NCBI GenBank assembly: GCA_031290255.1
Contig: JAITNW010000011.1
Span: 1 to 55,368, forward strand
Direction: 5' to 3'
Origin: Candidatus Nomurabacteria bacterium
GTDB lineage: Bacteria; Patescibacteriota; Saccharimonadia; Saccharimonadales; Saccharimonadaceae
Length of the DNA: 55,368 bases
A program made the translations under genes and the position numbers. Below are positions 16,077-24,618 of this stretch, piece after piece. Every line of letters starts with the position of its first letter. The first letter of the stretch is position 1. Under the pieces are notes generated by a model, which saw nothing but the letters and a program-made list of their open reading frames with translations, had not been told where the DNA came from and made no database searches.

Positions 16077-16991
16077 ATGGCAAATAAGGTAATGATTGTG
16101 GGGACAGGGAATGTGGGGATGAGCTATGGTTATGCGCTCGTGAATCAACGTACGGCGGTGAATGAGCTGGTCTTAGTAGATATCAATCGGGATGATGCGG
16201 AGGGGGAAGCGATGGATTTGAAAGATGCACTTGCGGTGGCTCCGAGTTTCCTAAAGATTAGCAGTGGTACGTATGCGGATGCGGGTGACTGTGATATTGT
16301 GGTGATTACGGCTGGCGTGCCACAGAAGCCTGGCGAATCGCGAATGGATCTTCTGAAAAATAATGCTGGCATATTTAAGGATATGGTGGGGCAAATTATG
16401 GATGCTGGGTTTGATGGGATTTTTGTGGTGGTGAGTAACCCGATGGATGTGATGACATATCTGACTTGGCGGTATTCCGGGCTGTCAGCTGAACGCGTGA
16501 TTGGGTCTGGCACGGTCTTGGACTCGGCGCGGCTACGTAAACGATTAGCGCAGAGATTGCACGTGCATCCAAAATCAGTGCATGCCTACCAAGTGGGCGA
16601 GCACGGTGATAGTGAGCTGGCGCTTTGGAGCATTGCAAATGTAGGCGGTCAGAGTATTTCGGAGCTATTGACCGAAGCGGAAATGACCGAGATTGAGGAA
16701 TTCGTGCGTACGGAAGCCTACGCTATTATTGAGAAAAAAGGCGCTACATATTATGGTATCGGCACGTGTCTTGCGATGATTACGAATTGTATATTGAATG
16801 ATGAGAATCGGGTGCTTTCTGTGAGTAATTATGATGATATGAGCAACTCATACAATGGGTTTCCGGCAATTGTGGGGAGGCACGGAGTGGTACGAAGAAT
16901 TGGGCTAAGATTGACGCCTAATGAGCAGGTGAAATTGAATAGGAGCATTGGCATTATCAAGGACGCTATCCGTGATGTTGAGGGTGTCTAG
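16077..16991 (+). CDS. ldh: L-lactate dehydrogenase
   Basis: NAD-dependent enzyme reducing pyruvate to L-lactate, regenerating NAD for fermentation. 304 residues. NAD-binding GTGNVG at 9-14; the specificity loop reads GVPQKPGESR with glutamine at 83, as in lactate rather than malate dehydrogenases (which have arginine); catalytic histidine in GEHGDSE (H176). The length is slightly below the usual 315. Expressed from its own promoter, probably as a leaderless mRNA, and followed after 22 bases by the PIN gene. Confidence 0.93.
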   Translation: MANKVMIVGTGNVGMSYGYALVNQRTAVNELVLVDINRDDAEGEAMDLKDALAVAPSFLKISSGTYADAGDCDIVVITAGVPQKPGESRMDLLKNNAGIFKDMVGQIMDAGFDGIFVVVSNPMDVMTYLTWRYSGLSAERVIGSGTVLDSARLRKRLAQRLHVHPKSVHAYQVGEHGDSELALWSIANVGGQSISELLTEAEMTEIEEFVRTEAYAIIEKKGATYYGIGTCLAMITNCILNDENRVLSVSNYDDMSNSYNGFPAIVGRHGVVRRIGLRLTPNEQVKLNRSIGIIKDAIRDVEGV

Positions 16992-17007
16992 TAGTTTGTG
17001 ATACAAT
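16978..17007 (+). promoter_or_regulatory. promoter of the PIN-TRAM gene, leaderless spacing
   Basis: TTGAGG (16978-16983) and TACAAT (17002-17007) with an 18-base spacer; the -35 lies inside the end of ldh. The ATG follows 6 bases after the -10 box. Confidence 0.55.
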
Positions 17008-17013
17008 ACGGGG

Positions 17014-17733
17014 ATGGAATTATTTTTTATTATTATACTAGCCATAATTTTGGCGGAAACAACTTTATTAACTATTAAGGCTACCAAGAAAACAAATTTT
17101 GGGGCTAAAAAGCCAAGACGAAAACTTTTTGTAGATACTTCGGCGTTGATTGATGGTAGGATTTTGTCGGTGGCGCAGGCAGGATTTTTGGGTGACGAAG
17201 TACTGATCCCGAAATCGGTAATTAGGGAACTGCAACTACTAGCTGATGGGTCTGACAGCGAGAAGCGATCAAGGGCGAGGTTTGGGATGGATGTGGCGAA
17301 TGAGCTTGAGCGAGTGGTGTCGGCGGACGTGGAGATTTTTCATGACGCGCTTGACAGGACTAAGGTAGATGAGCGGCTGATTGATCTTGCGAAAGAATAT
17401 AACGGGATGATTCTGACGAATGATTTCAATCTTGGCAAAGTTGCTGCTACGGAAGGGATTGAGGTGCTAAACGTGAATGATTTAGCGATGGGACTAAGGA
17501 GTGAGTTTCTACCGGGAGAAAAATTCAAACTTAAAATATCAATGCGAGGGAATAACGCAAGGCAAGGCGTTGGTTACTTGCCAGATAGTACGATGGTGGT
17601 GGTTGATGATGCGGAGAAGTTGGTAGGTAGGGAAGTTGAAGTAGAGTTAGTGCGCTATTTGCAAACAAATGCGGGTAAAATGATGTTTGGTAAGTTAAGC
17701 AGGAAATCTGCACAGAACAAAGCTAAGCGTTAA
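17014..17733 (+). CDS. membrane-anchored PIN-TRAM domain protein, YacL-like
   Basis: 239 residues. One N-terminal membrane helix (1-22), a PIN nuclease-like domain starting KLFVDTSALIDGRI (about 36-50) with the acidic residues D41, E69-region and D131-region (LTNDFNLGK), then a C-terminal TRAM domain (about 170-220) expected to bind RNA. This is the architecture of the YacL/PilT-N membrane family, whose substrate is unsettled. Its stop overlaps the stop of the convergent PBP gene by 4 bases. Confidence 0.88.
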   Translation: MELFFIIILAIILAETTLLTIKATKKTNFGAKKPRRKLFVDTSALIDGRILSVAQAGFLGDEVLIPKSVIRELQLLADGSDSEKRSRARFGMDVANELERVVSADVEIFHDALDRTKVDERLIDLAKEYNGMILTNDFNLGKVAATEGIEVLNVNDLAMGLRSEFLPGEKFKLKISMRGNNARQGVGYLPDSTMVVVDDAEKLVGREVEVELVRYLQTNAGKMMFGKLSRKSAQNKAKR

Positions 17734-20417
17734 TTATTCTTGGAACCGCTGGCTGTGTAGCCTGCGGTGTCAGTGATTTTGACCGAGACTGTGCTTGGGA
17801 GTGTGTCAACGGTGAACTGGATTGCACTACTTGTGATGGCGCCAGACGAAGCTTGGCTGCCGTTTACTGTTGTAGTATAGTCAGCAAGCGCATGGGTGCC
17901 TTGGGCTACGGCTACAATGATAGTCCAGGTATCATCTCCGTTATCTTGGATGTTAATTGAGCTGACTTGAGGCTTGATGTCTGTGCATTGGTGGAGGTCG
18001 TCATCATTGTCTTTGTCGTATCCATTGGTATACCAAATTTCTTTTTTGGTCATAGGATCAATGATTTTGCTGACGGTGATTTCAATGCGAGTTTCGGCAG
18101 GGGTACAACTGGTGGCAAGCTTCTTTGTTACTGAGTCAAAGACCATAACCTGCTTGGTGACACCTGAGGTGTTGTCTCCATACCAGCTGGGCCAGATATC
18201 GCGTCGGCCATTGACTGTGAGGGTCTGAATGCCTGCTGGGGCTTCGATTTTCATGCCGGTGTACCATTTGCCGTCTGCACCATAGACGTTCTTGTGGACA
18301 GAGGCAGTATAATATTCCCCAACTTTAAATGCAGTGGTGTGATTGCCGCTATTTAGGGAGGAGCCGTTATGATTGCCATTCCAGATTGCAGTAGCTAGGA
18401 CTGGAGAGTAGGTCATGAGCCATGAATCTTTGGCTTTGCCGCCACCGTTTTCGGTGGTACCAGTCTTGGCTGCATACCAAACGTCTTTGTTGTAGAAGCC
18501 GGGGTCGGTGGCTAGATATGAACCGAAAGTAAATTTGCGGGCATCTACGTCGGCGAGAATGTCCGTAACCATATATGCAACTTGGGGGTCAATGACTTGG
18601 GTGGCGGCAGTATCTTCCCAAGAGTCTATGATGTCTCCAGAAGAGTTTTTGACTTCTAGCCAGTAAGTGATGGGCTTGTAGGCGCCGTTGCGAGCAAGAG
18701 AGGCATAGGCGTTGGCGTGTTCGACTGGGCGAACTGTACATCCGCCACCAATGGCCATGGATAGACCGGCGTTATTGCCACTTGCACAGTACGATACGTC
18801 GCCAAGGGCGTGCGCGATTTCTAGGCTGTTCTCTATGCCGTTGATATAGAGGGCTTTTACTGCTGGAATATTCAGCGATCCGGCGAGAGCTTGACGGACT
18901 GATATGTCGCCGTAGAAACGGCCAGAGGCGTTGCGGAGTTGGCATTTGCCAACATATCCGGCACAATAAATACTGTCGATATTTTCGTCGCGAAGAGTAG
19001 AACCTGGACCCCAGTTTTGACCGCTACGTTGCGTAAGTAAGGGGGCATAGTCGAGAACGGGCTTGATGGACGAAGCTGGCTCAAGTAATGAGGTGGCAGC
19101 GTTAAGTTGTCCGTATTCGGGTACGTTCCAGCCGACGCTTCCTACCATAGCTATGACTTGGCTGGTTTCGACGTCGATAGAGGTGAGTGCGATATTGTCT
19201 GAGTTATTTGATTTCTTCATGATGGCGGCGCCTTGGGCAACGGCTTTTTCGGCGATCTCTTGGGCTCGATAATCAAGCGTAGTGGTGATGGTGAAACCAC
19301 CAGCACGCATGGTTTTGACGCCGTACTTGGCTTCTAATTGAGCTTTGACTTCAAGGACGAACCAAGGAGCTTTGATGTTTTCGAATTGGCTACTTTCTGG
19401 TAGGATTGTGTCGAGAATATCGAAGGCGCTGGCTTCGTCGCATTGTTCTTGGGTAATATAATTCATTTCTACCATTACATTCAGTGTTTTGCGTTGGCGC
19501 GCGATAAGGGCTTTGTTGCCAGCAGAGTTGTAAGGGTTTAGCACGGCGGGGTTATTGGGAATTGCTGCTAATAGGGCAGCTTCAGCGAGGTTGAGGTCTT
19601 TGGCGGACTTGCCAAAGTAGGTGCGAGCTCCGCTCTCTACGCCGTTACGACGACCGCCGTAGGGCGATTCGTTGAGGTACATAGTGATGATTTGTTCCTT
19701 GTCGTACATCTTTTCGACCTCAAGAGCCAAAATGGTCTCTTTGATTTTGCGAGGAAGACCCGTGACGGTGCGATCTCCGGCTTCGTCAGAGAAATAAACT
19801 TGCTTAATTAATTGCTGGGTGAGGGTAGAGCCACCTTGCACGGAATTGCCGGATAGGGTGCTGAGGGCGGCGCGGACTAGTGCGGAAAAATCTACACCGA
19901 TATGATTATAGAAGCTCTTGTCCTCAATTGCGACAGTGGCTTGGCGCATATAGCTGGAGATTTCGCTGCCATCTACGACTAGACGGTAATCGCCATTGCC
20001 CTTGTCTTCCCAGAGGACGACGCCGTTGCGATCTTGATAGGTATTTACGGTGTTGGTGACGCGGCTTGCAAGCTCTTCTGGGTCGATTTGGGATAGATCT
20101 TTTTTAAAGTATAGAAAAAGTCCGCCGATTGCAACGATGGCAATAAGGAAACAGGCGGCGAGGAACTTGATAATGCGGAAAAAACCTTCTTTGGAAAACC
20201 AAAAACGGAATACACGGTCTGGTCGGAGGCGCGCAAAAAAGCGCAAAAAGGGATTCTTGGGCATAGAAGCAAGATCTTCGGCTTGTTTGCGGGATTTTTG
20301 GTCGGCCTTAACTCGGCGTTTGTATGCCAAATTAGAATATAAGCTCATATTATTCTTTTTTGAGCTGGTCTTGACAGCCTTTTTTGGCTTCTTGCTCGCA
20401 GTTTTTTCTTTAGCCAT
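17730..20417 (-). CDS. class A penicillin-binding protein (transglycosylase/transpeptidase)
   Basis: 895-residue bifunctional peptidoglycan synthase. A long basic N-terminus, one membrane anchor (82-104), a GT51 transglycosylase domain with EDKSFY (165-170) and GGSTLTQQ (195-202), and a transpeptidase domain with SSIK (S449/K452), SLN (514-516) and KTGT (651-654), followed by a C-terminal region of about 150 residues that looks Ig- or FN3-like. It builds the cell wall outside the membrane. The ATG lies 7 bases from a TATAAT box, so the mRNA is probably leaderless. Confidence 0.96.
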   Translation of the reverse strand: MAKEKTASKKPKKAVKTSSKKNNMSLYSNLAYKRRVKADQKSRKQAEDLASMPKNPFLRFFARLRPDRVFRFWFSKEGFFRIIKFLAACFLIAIVAIGGLFLYFKKDLSQIDPEELASRVTNTVNTYQDRNGVVLWEDKGNGDYRLVVDGSEISSYMRQATVAIEDKSFYNHIGVDFSALVRAALSTLSGNSVQGGSTLTQQLIKQVYFSDEAGDRTVTGLPRKIKETILALEVEKMYDKEQIITMYLNESPYGGRRNGVESGARTYFGKSAKDLNLAEAALLAAIPNNPAVLNPYNSAGNKALIARQRKTLNVMVEMNYITQEQCDEASAFDILDTILPESSQFENIKAPWFVLEVKAQLEAKYGVKTMRAGGFTITTTLDYRAQEIAEKAVAQGAAIMKKSNNSDNIALTSIDVETSQVIAMVGSVGWNVPEYGQLNAATSLLEPASSIKPVLDYAPLLTQRSGQNWGPGSTLRDENIDSIYCAGYVGKCQLRNASGRFYGDISVRQALAGSLNIPAVKALYINGIENSLEIAHALGDVSYCASGNNAGLSMAIGGGCTVRPVEHANAYASLARNGAYKPITYWLEVKNSSGDIIDSWEDTAATQVIDPQVAYMVTDILADVDARKFTFGSYLATDPGFYNKDVWYAAKTGTTENGGGKAKDSWLMTYSPVLATAIWNGNHNGSSLNSGNHTTAFKVGEYYTASVHKNVYGADGKWYTGMKIEAPAGIQTLTVNGRRDIWPSWYGDNTSGVTKQVMVFDSVTKKLATSCTPAETRIEITVSKIIDPMTKKEIWYTNGYDKDNDDDLHQCTDIKPQVSSINIQDNGDDTWTIIVAVAQGTHALADYTTTVNGSQASSGAITSSAIQFTVDTLPSTVSVKITDTAGYTASGSKNN

Positions 20418-20424
20418 ACGGAGT

Positions 20425-20453
20425 ATTATACTACAAATACTAAGAATTTTGAA
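20425..20453 (-). promoter_or_regulatory. promoter of the class A PBP gene
   Basis: Minus-strand TATAAT (20425-20430) with a -35-like TTCAAA (20448-20453) 17 bases upstream. The start codon is 7 bases from the box, giving leaderless spacing. It is divergent from leuS. Confidence 0.65.
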
Positions 20454-20493
20454 TCAATAAAGCGTTGGCGTTTTTATGGTGGCGGGTTTATGT

Positions 20494-20499
20494 TAAGAT
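20494..20499 (+). promoter_or_regulatory. -10 box of leuS, leaderless spacing
   Basis: TGT-TAAGAT with the leuS ATG 6 bases after the box. No convincing -35. Confidence 0.5.
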
Positions 20500-20505
20500 A
20501 TAGGA

Positions 20506-22902
20506 ATGAGTAGGTATAATCCAAACGAGATAGAAACGAAGTGGCAAGCGCGCTGGGAAGAGGAGAAGCCTTTCGCGGCGGTAGATAATGAAGATAAGCC
20601 TAAGATGTATCTGGCGGAGATGTTCCCGTATCCTTCTGGGGCGGGGCTTCATGTGGGGCATGTGCGGAATTTTTCGATTGTTGATGCGCTGACGAGGTTC
20701 TACATGCAGAATGAGCTGAATGTGCTGCGGCCTTTTGGTTATGATACTTTTGGACTGCCGGCAGAAAATTATGCGATTAAGACGGGGATTCCGCCACAAG
20801 AAGTGACCATAGAGAATATAGATAATTTCCGGAGACAGGCAAAGCGGCTCGGGTTTGCGATAGATTGGTCGCGCGAGATTAGCACTTCGGATCCGGAATA
20901 TTATAAGTGGACACAGTGGTGTTTTCTGCAGCTTTACAAGAAAGATCTGGCTTATCAGGCGGAGAGCTATCAGTGGTGGTGTCCGGTGGATCAGACGGTG
21001 CTGGCGAATGAGCAGGTGGAGAATGGGCATTGTTGGCGCTGTGGTAGCGAAGTGGAGAAGAAGAAGATGAAGCAGTGGTTTTTCCGAATTACGGCTTATG
21101 CGGATGAGCTTCTGGATGAGATAGACGCTTTGGATTGGCCGGAGAAAATTAAGGTGATGCAGAAGAATTGGATCGGGCGGAGTGAGGGCGCAGAGGTGGA
21201 GTTTGGGGTGAAGGCAAGTGATGAGAAGATTGGGGTATTTACGACGCGGCCGGATACTCTGTTTGGGGCGACTTTCTTGGTGCTAGCACCGGAGCATCCT
21301 TTGGTATCTAAATTAGTGAATGATGACACGCGGCGCAAGGTGGATCAATATCGGGGTGAGGCGATGAAGAAGTCGGAGATTGAACGGCAAGAGAATAAGG
21401 AGAAGACGGGAGTGTTTACGGGGAGCTACGCCATAAATCCCGCAACGGGGGCAGAAATGCCGATCTGGGTAGCGGATTATGTGCTGATGGGGTATGGTTC
21501 GGGGGCGATTATGGCGGTGCCGGCGCACGATGAGCGGGATTATGAATTTGCGGGGAAGTTTGAACTACCGATTATCAAGGTAATTGAGAAGCCCGAGAAT
21601 AGTAATGACGATGAGGCTTGTTATAGCGGTGAGGGGAAGTTGGTGAACTCGGGCGTGTTTAATGGACGGCAAAGTTCGGAAGTGCGCGAGGAGATGGTGG
21701 CTTGGATTGAGGGGCAAGGTTGGGGGGAGAAAAAAGTAACTTATCGGATGCGAGATTGGCTGATTTCTCGCCAGAGGTATTGGGGTGCGCCGATTCCGAT
21801 TGCTTATGATAAGGATGGTAAGGTGCATGCGATTCCGGAAGACCAGCTGCCGGTGGTGCTGCCAGTAATTGACGATTATACGCCGGACAATTCTGGTAAA
21901 TCTGCGTTAGCAAAGCATCCGGAGTGGACGAAGGTGATGGTAAACGGTGAGGAGATGACACGCGAGACGGACACAATGGACGGCTATGCCTGCTCTTCTT
22001 GGTATTTATGGCGATATTGTGACCCACACAATAAGTATCAGGCTTGGGATCCAAAGAAGGTAAATTATTGGGCGCCAACGGATATATATTGTGGCGGCGA
22101 TCACGCGGTGGCGCATTTGCTATATATACGATTTTGGACGAAGTTTTTTGCAGATGAGGGGTTGCTGGATTTTCGTGAGCCAGTGAAGAAATTGCTGTAT
22201 AACGGTTATATCAATGCGCTGGATGGCAAGAAGATGAGCAAGAGTAAGGGGAATGTGATTGATCCGCTGGATATCGTGAATCAGGGCTATGGGGCGGACA
22301 CTTTGCGTACCTATGAGCTATTTATTGGGCCTTATGAGCTGGATGCGGCTTGGGACACAAAAGCGATTGGCGGGGTGTATCGATTCCTTAACCGGTGTTA
22401 TAATTTGGCATTTGGAGATGATACGAAATGTTATAAAATTTCAGCGCGCGCAGTAGAGGTGATGCGATATAAAACCATCAAAAAAGTGACGGAAGATTTG
22501 CGACGCAATAGTTTTAATACGGCAGTGGCGGCTTTGATGGAATACGTGAATGGGTTATATAAGGATGAATATTCTAGCGAAGATTTGATTGTCTTGGCGA
22601 AGTTAATGAAGCCTTTTGCACCACATCTTGCGTGTGAGATTTTGGAGAAACTTGAGGCGAATGATGTGTGGCCGGAGTGGGATGAGAAGTATTTGGTGGA
22701 AGAGATGGTAGAGATTGTGGTGCAGGTGAATGGGAAGTTGCGGGCGCGGGTGGACGTGGCGGCGGAGAAGACTAAAGACGTGAAAGAACTTGAGGCGGTG
22801 GTGATGGCGGACGAGAAGGTGAAGGCGCAGGTTGGTGGCAAGGAAGTGCTGAAGGTGATTGTGGTGCCACGGAAGCGGTTGGTCAGTTTGGTAGTGAAGT
22901 AG
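20506..22902 (+). CDS. leuS: leucyl-tRNA synthetase
   Basis: Class I synthetase of 798 residues, somewhat shorter than the common 820-860. The HIGH motif appears as HVGH in PYPSGAGLHVGHVRN (about 43-57), the CP1 editing domain spans roughly 215-400 and retains a DERDYEF segment, KMSKS is present as KKMSKSKGN (about 577), and the C-terminal anticodon and tail domains follow. Complete, and its two cognate tRNAs (UAG, UAA) are also in the window. Confidence 0.97.
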   Translation: MSRYNPNEIETKWQARWEEEKPFAAVDNEDKPKMYLAEMFPYPSGAGLHVGHVRNFSIVDALTRFYMQNELNVLRPFGYDTFGLPAENYAIKTGIPPQEVTIENIDNFRRQAKRLGFAIDWSREISTSDPEYYKWTQWCFLQLYKKDLAYQAESYQWWCPVDQTVLANEQVENGHCWRCGSEVEKKKMKQWFFRITAYADELLDEIDALDWPEKIKVMQKNWIGRSEGAEVEFGVKASDEKIGVFTTRPDTLFGATFLVLAPEHPLVSKLVNDDTRRKVDQYRGEAMKKSEIERQENKEKTGVFTGSYAINPATGAEMPIWVADYVLMGYGSGAIMAVPAHDERDYEFAGKFELPIIKVIEKPENSNDDEACYSGEGKLVNSGVFNGRQSSEVREEMVAWIEGQGWGEKKVTYRMRDWLISRQRYWGAPIPIAYDKDGKVHAIPEDQLPVVLPVIDDYTPDNSGKSALAKHPEWTKVMVNGEEMTRETDTMDGYACSSWYLWRYCDPHNKYQAWDPKKVNYWAPTDIYCGGDHAVAHLLYIRFWTKFFADEGLLDFREPVKKLLYNGYINALDGKKMSKSKGNVIDPLDIVNQGYGADTLRTYELFIGPYELDAAWDTKAIGGVYRFLNRCYNLAFGDDTKCYKISARAVEVMRYKTIKKVTEDLRRNSFNTAVAALMEYVNGLYKDEYSSEDLIVLAKLMKPFAPHLACEILEKLEANDVWPEWDEKYLVEEMVEIVVQVNGKLRARVDVAAEKTKDVKELEAVVMADEKVKAQVGGKEVLKVIVVPRKRLVSLVVK

Positions 22903-22937
22903 GAGATAGGTAAAAAGCCAAATATGAAGCTAGTGTC

Positions 22938-22966
22938 TTGTCAAGTGAATGGAAAAGTAGTACACT
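22938..22966 (+). promoter_or_regulatory. promoter of the bL32-like gene
   Basis: TTGTCA (22938-22943), a 17-base spacer and TACACT (22961-22966). A leader of about 30 bases with AAGGAG leads to the ATG at 23003. Confidence 0.7.
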
Positions 22967-23002
22967 GGACCAAATAATCTATCAAAAAAGGAGCATTTTT
23001 AC

Positions 23003-23194
23003 ATGCCTGAACCAAAGAAACAGAGCAGCCCACGCAAAACTGGCTTGCGTCGCAGTCATCTGCGCTTGAAATTGGCTCGCTCGGTGAACAAGAAATCGCC
23101 GGTGAAAGCTTTTGAAACAGCGAAAAAGACCCCAAATGTCAAATTGAAGGGTTGCACCGCTTGCGGAAGTAAGCCCTGCAAGTGTAAGGAGTAG
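23003..23194 (+). CDS. rpmF: 50S ribosomal protein bL32 (probable)
   Basis: 63 residues, very basic. The N-terminal PEPKKQSSPRKTGLRRSHL has the bL32 pattern of prolines and lysines followed by RRSH-LKL. The C-terminal CTACGSKPCKC supplies four cysteines that could form the zinc site of C+ bL32 forms, although the spacing (C-x2-C, C-x-C, close together) is unlike the usual split pairs. AAGGAG precedes the ATG and an independent promoter is seen. An alternative is an unrelated small zinc RNA-binding protein. Confidence 0.75.
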   Translation: MPEPKKQSSPRKTGLRRSHLRLKLARSVNKKSPVKAFETAKKTPNVKLKGCTACGSKPCKCKE

Positions 23195-23197
23195 TAG

Positions 23198-23776
23198 GTG
23201 GCAAGCAATCGGCATTTAGGGAGGATCATATCACTTCAAAGTTTGTATGAGTATGAATTTAGGAGTAAGGCGGGCGATACTACGGCCGATGTTGATAGCA
23301 TTGTGGTGAAGAATATTGAGCCATATGCTAAAGCTTTGGGGGATACGGAGTTTGTGCGTGACCTGACACAGGGTGTGTTTAAGGAAATGGATAAGCTGGA
23401 CGAAGAATTGCAGCCACTGGCACCAGAGTGGCCGATTAGTACTATTTCAGCGATTGATCGCAATGTGCTGAGAATTGGGCTATTTGAACTGACGAGGCGA
23501 CAGGAATCTGTGCCACCAAAGGTAGTGATCAACGAAGCCGTGGAGCTGGCAAAAGCTTTCGGCTCGGATAATTCATCAAAATTTGTGAACGGCGTGCTGG
23601 GCACGGCGTATCGTAATATTACTGGGGGAGAAGAAGAAAGTGATAAGCATGCAGGAGCAAAAAAGCCAAAAACTGCATCGCAACCAGAATCAAAACCGGC
23701 AGAATCAGCAGAGTCGGAGGTCGCAGAGGCCTCAGGAGAACAGCCAGCCGGTGACGAACCAGGGGACGCCAAATAG
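23198..23776 (+). CDS. nusB: transcription antitermination factor NusB with acidic tail
   Basis: 192 residues. The first 145 form the all-helical NusB domain (RHLGRIISLQSLYEYEF at the start; AIDRNVLRIGLFEL and INEAVELAKAFGSDNSSKFVNGVLG near its end), which joins antitermination complexes on rRNA transcripts. The last 45 residues are a low-complexity Ala/Pro/Glu/Ser tail absent from typical NusB. It starts with GTG, 6 bases after AAGGAG. The tail DNA is also read in another frame by the Nudix gene. Confidence 0.93.
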   Translation: MASNRHLGRIISLQSLYEYEFRSKAGDTTADVDSIVVKNIEPYAKALGDTEFVRDLTQGVFKEMDKLDEELQPLAPEWPISTISAIDRNVLRIGLFELTRRQESVPPKVVINEAVELAKAFGSDNSSKFVNGVLGTAYRNITGGEEESDKHAGAKKPKTASQPESKPAESAESEVAEASGEQPAGDEPGDAK

Positions 23777-24335
23777 GCAGACTTATCGTACGACGCGGGG
23801 GAGTCTGAAGATTCCGGATGCGATTCCAACTAAGCAGTATAAAGAATCGACTTTAGAGAAATTTAAGCAGGCGGTTTTTAAGAAAAAATCGGAGATAACT
23901 GAGATTGTGCGGGAGCCGACCTCTGGGGGGGTTGTGTTTCGGATGACGCCGGACAACAAAGATATTGAAATTTTATTGATTCAAGATAGTAAGAATCGGT
24001 GGACGATTCCGAAGGGGCATATTGAGGTGGGAGAGACGGCGAAGCAGACGGCGGTTCGAGAGATTGGTGAGGAAGCGGGGCTGAAGAATATTGAGGTGCT
24101 GACTTGGCTGGGGAAGATTCATTTTAAGTATCGCCGGGTGGATAAGCTGGTGCTGATGACGACGCAAATTTATCTGGTGAGGGCGTTGGATGATACTGAG
24201 CAGCCGACTAAGGAAAAGTGGATGAACGGGATTAAGTGGTTTCGGTTTAGTGAAGCTCTGGATGCGATTGAATATGAGGATATTGAGAAGTTGATGTTGA
24301 TTGCTAAGAAGCGGATTCGGCATGGGGAAGTTTAG
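23640..24335 (+). CDS. Nudix hydrolase with Gln/Asn/Arg-rich N-terminal extension
   Basis: 231 residues. The Nudix box is exact: GHIEVGETAKQTAVREIGEE followed by AGL (GX5EX7REUXEEXGU), in a domain covering about 90-225. It hydrolyses nucleoside diphosphates linked to some moiety; which one cannot be read from sequence. The first 60 residues are Q/N/R-rich and disordered-looking, and about 45 of them are encoded on top of the nusB tail in a different frame. GTG at 23640 has GGGAG at good spacing; an ATG at 23649 is possible, and a start inside the shared region cannot be excluded. Confidence 0.88.
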   Translation: MISMQEQKSQKLHRNQNQNRQNQQSRRSQRPQENSQPVTNQGTPNRQTYRTTRGSLKIPDAIPTKQYKESTLEKFKQAVFKKKSEITEIVREPTSGGVVFRMTPDNKDIEILLIQDSKNRWTIPKGHIEVGETAKQTAVREIGEEAGLKNIEVLTWLGKIHFKYRRVDKLVLMTTQIYLVRALDDTEQPTKEKWMNGIKWFRFSEALDAIEYEDIEKLMLIAKKRIRHGEV

Positions 24336-24386
24336 TAGTTAGTTGTGCGGTGCTTGGTTAGAGGGTTGAATCGCAAGTTTGGTGGT

Positions 24387-24496
24387 GGGAAATTCAGAAT
24401 GGGTGCTCAGGATTAGGAGTGCTTGCGCAGGAAAGCAGCCCCTCTGGGTGCTTTCGCTGGCTCGCAATAATTCTGAGCACCCATTCTGAATTTCCC
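24387..24496. repeat. 110-base palindromic element with perfect 24-base arms
   Basis: Left arm 24387-24410 and right arm 24473-24496 are perfect reverse complements (beginning GGGAAATTCAG and ending CTGAATTTCCC), and the pairing continues 4 bases further inside. The centre folds again: TTGCG with CGCAA, CAG with CTG, and GAAAGCA-CCC with GGG-TGCTTTC around a CTCT loop. There is no T-run, so it is not an ordinary terminator. It could be a non-autonomous mobile element or a structured RNA. Confidence 0.85.
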
Positions 24497-24525
24497 CTAA
24501 CGCTCAGTCTTTTATCATATTACTA

Positions 24526-24554
24526 TTGACTTTTTGAGTTATGTGTGCTATAAT
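24526..24554 (+). promoter_or_regulatory. strong sigma70-type promoter
   Basis: TTGACT (24526-24531), a 17-base spacer ending TGTGTGC and TATAAT (24549-24554). It reads into the 113-residue gene at 24619. A near-copy lies on the minus strand at 55212-55240. Confidence 0.85.
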
Positions 24555-24563
24555 TAGGGATGT

Positions 24564-24591
24564 TCCTCATGGGAAGATGATTCTCTGAGGA
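24564..24591 (+). promoter_or_regulatory. 5' leader hairpin
   Basis: TCCTCA (24564-24569) pairs with TGAGGA (24586-24591) and GGGAA with TTCTC inside, with one bulged T and a GATGA loop. It starts within a few bases of the predicted transcription start, so the mRNA would begin with a hairpin. No Shine-Dalgarno site is seen between it and the ATG. Confidence 0.6.
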
Positions 24592-24618
24592 TGCACGTTT
24601 GGGCTTTTTTGTTGTTTT

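Noticed and set aside
24564-24610. Attenuator/terminator in the leader of the 24619 gene
   Set aside because: The hairpin is separated from the T-run by about 15 bases, so it does not form an intrinsic terminator.
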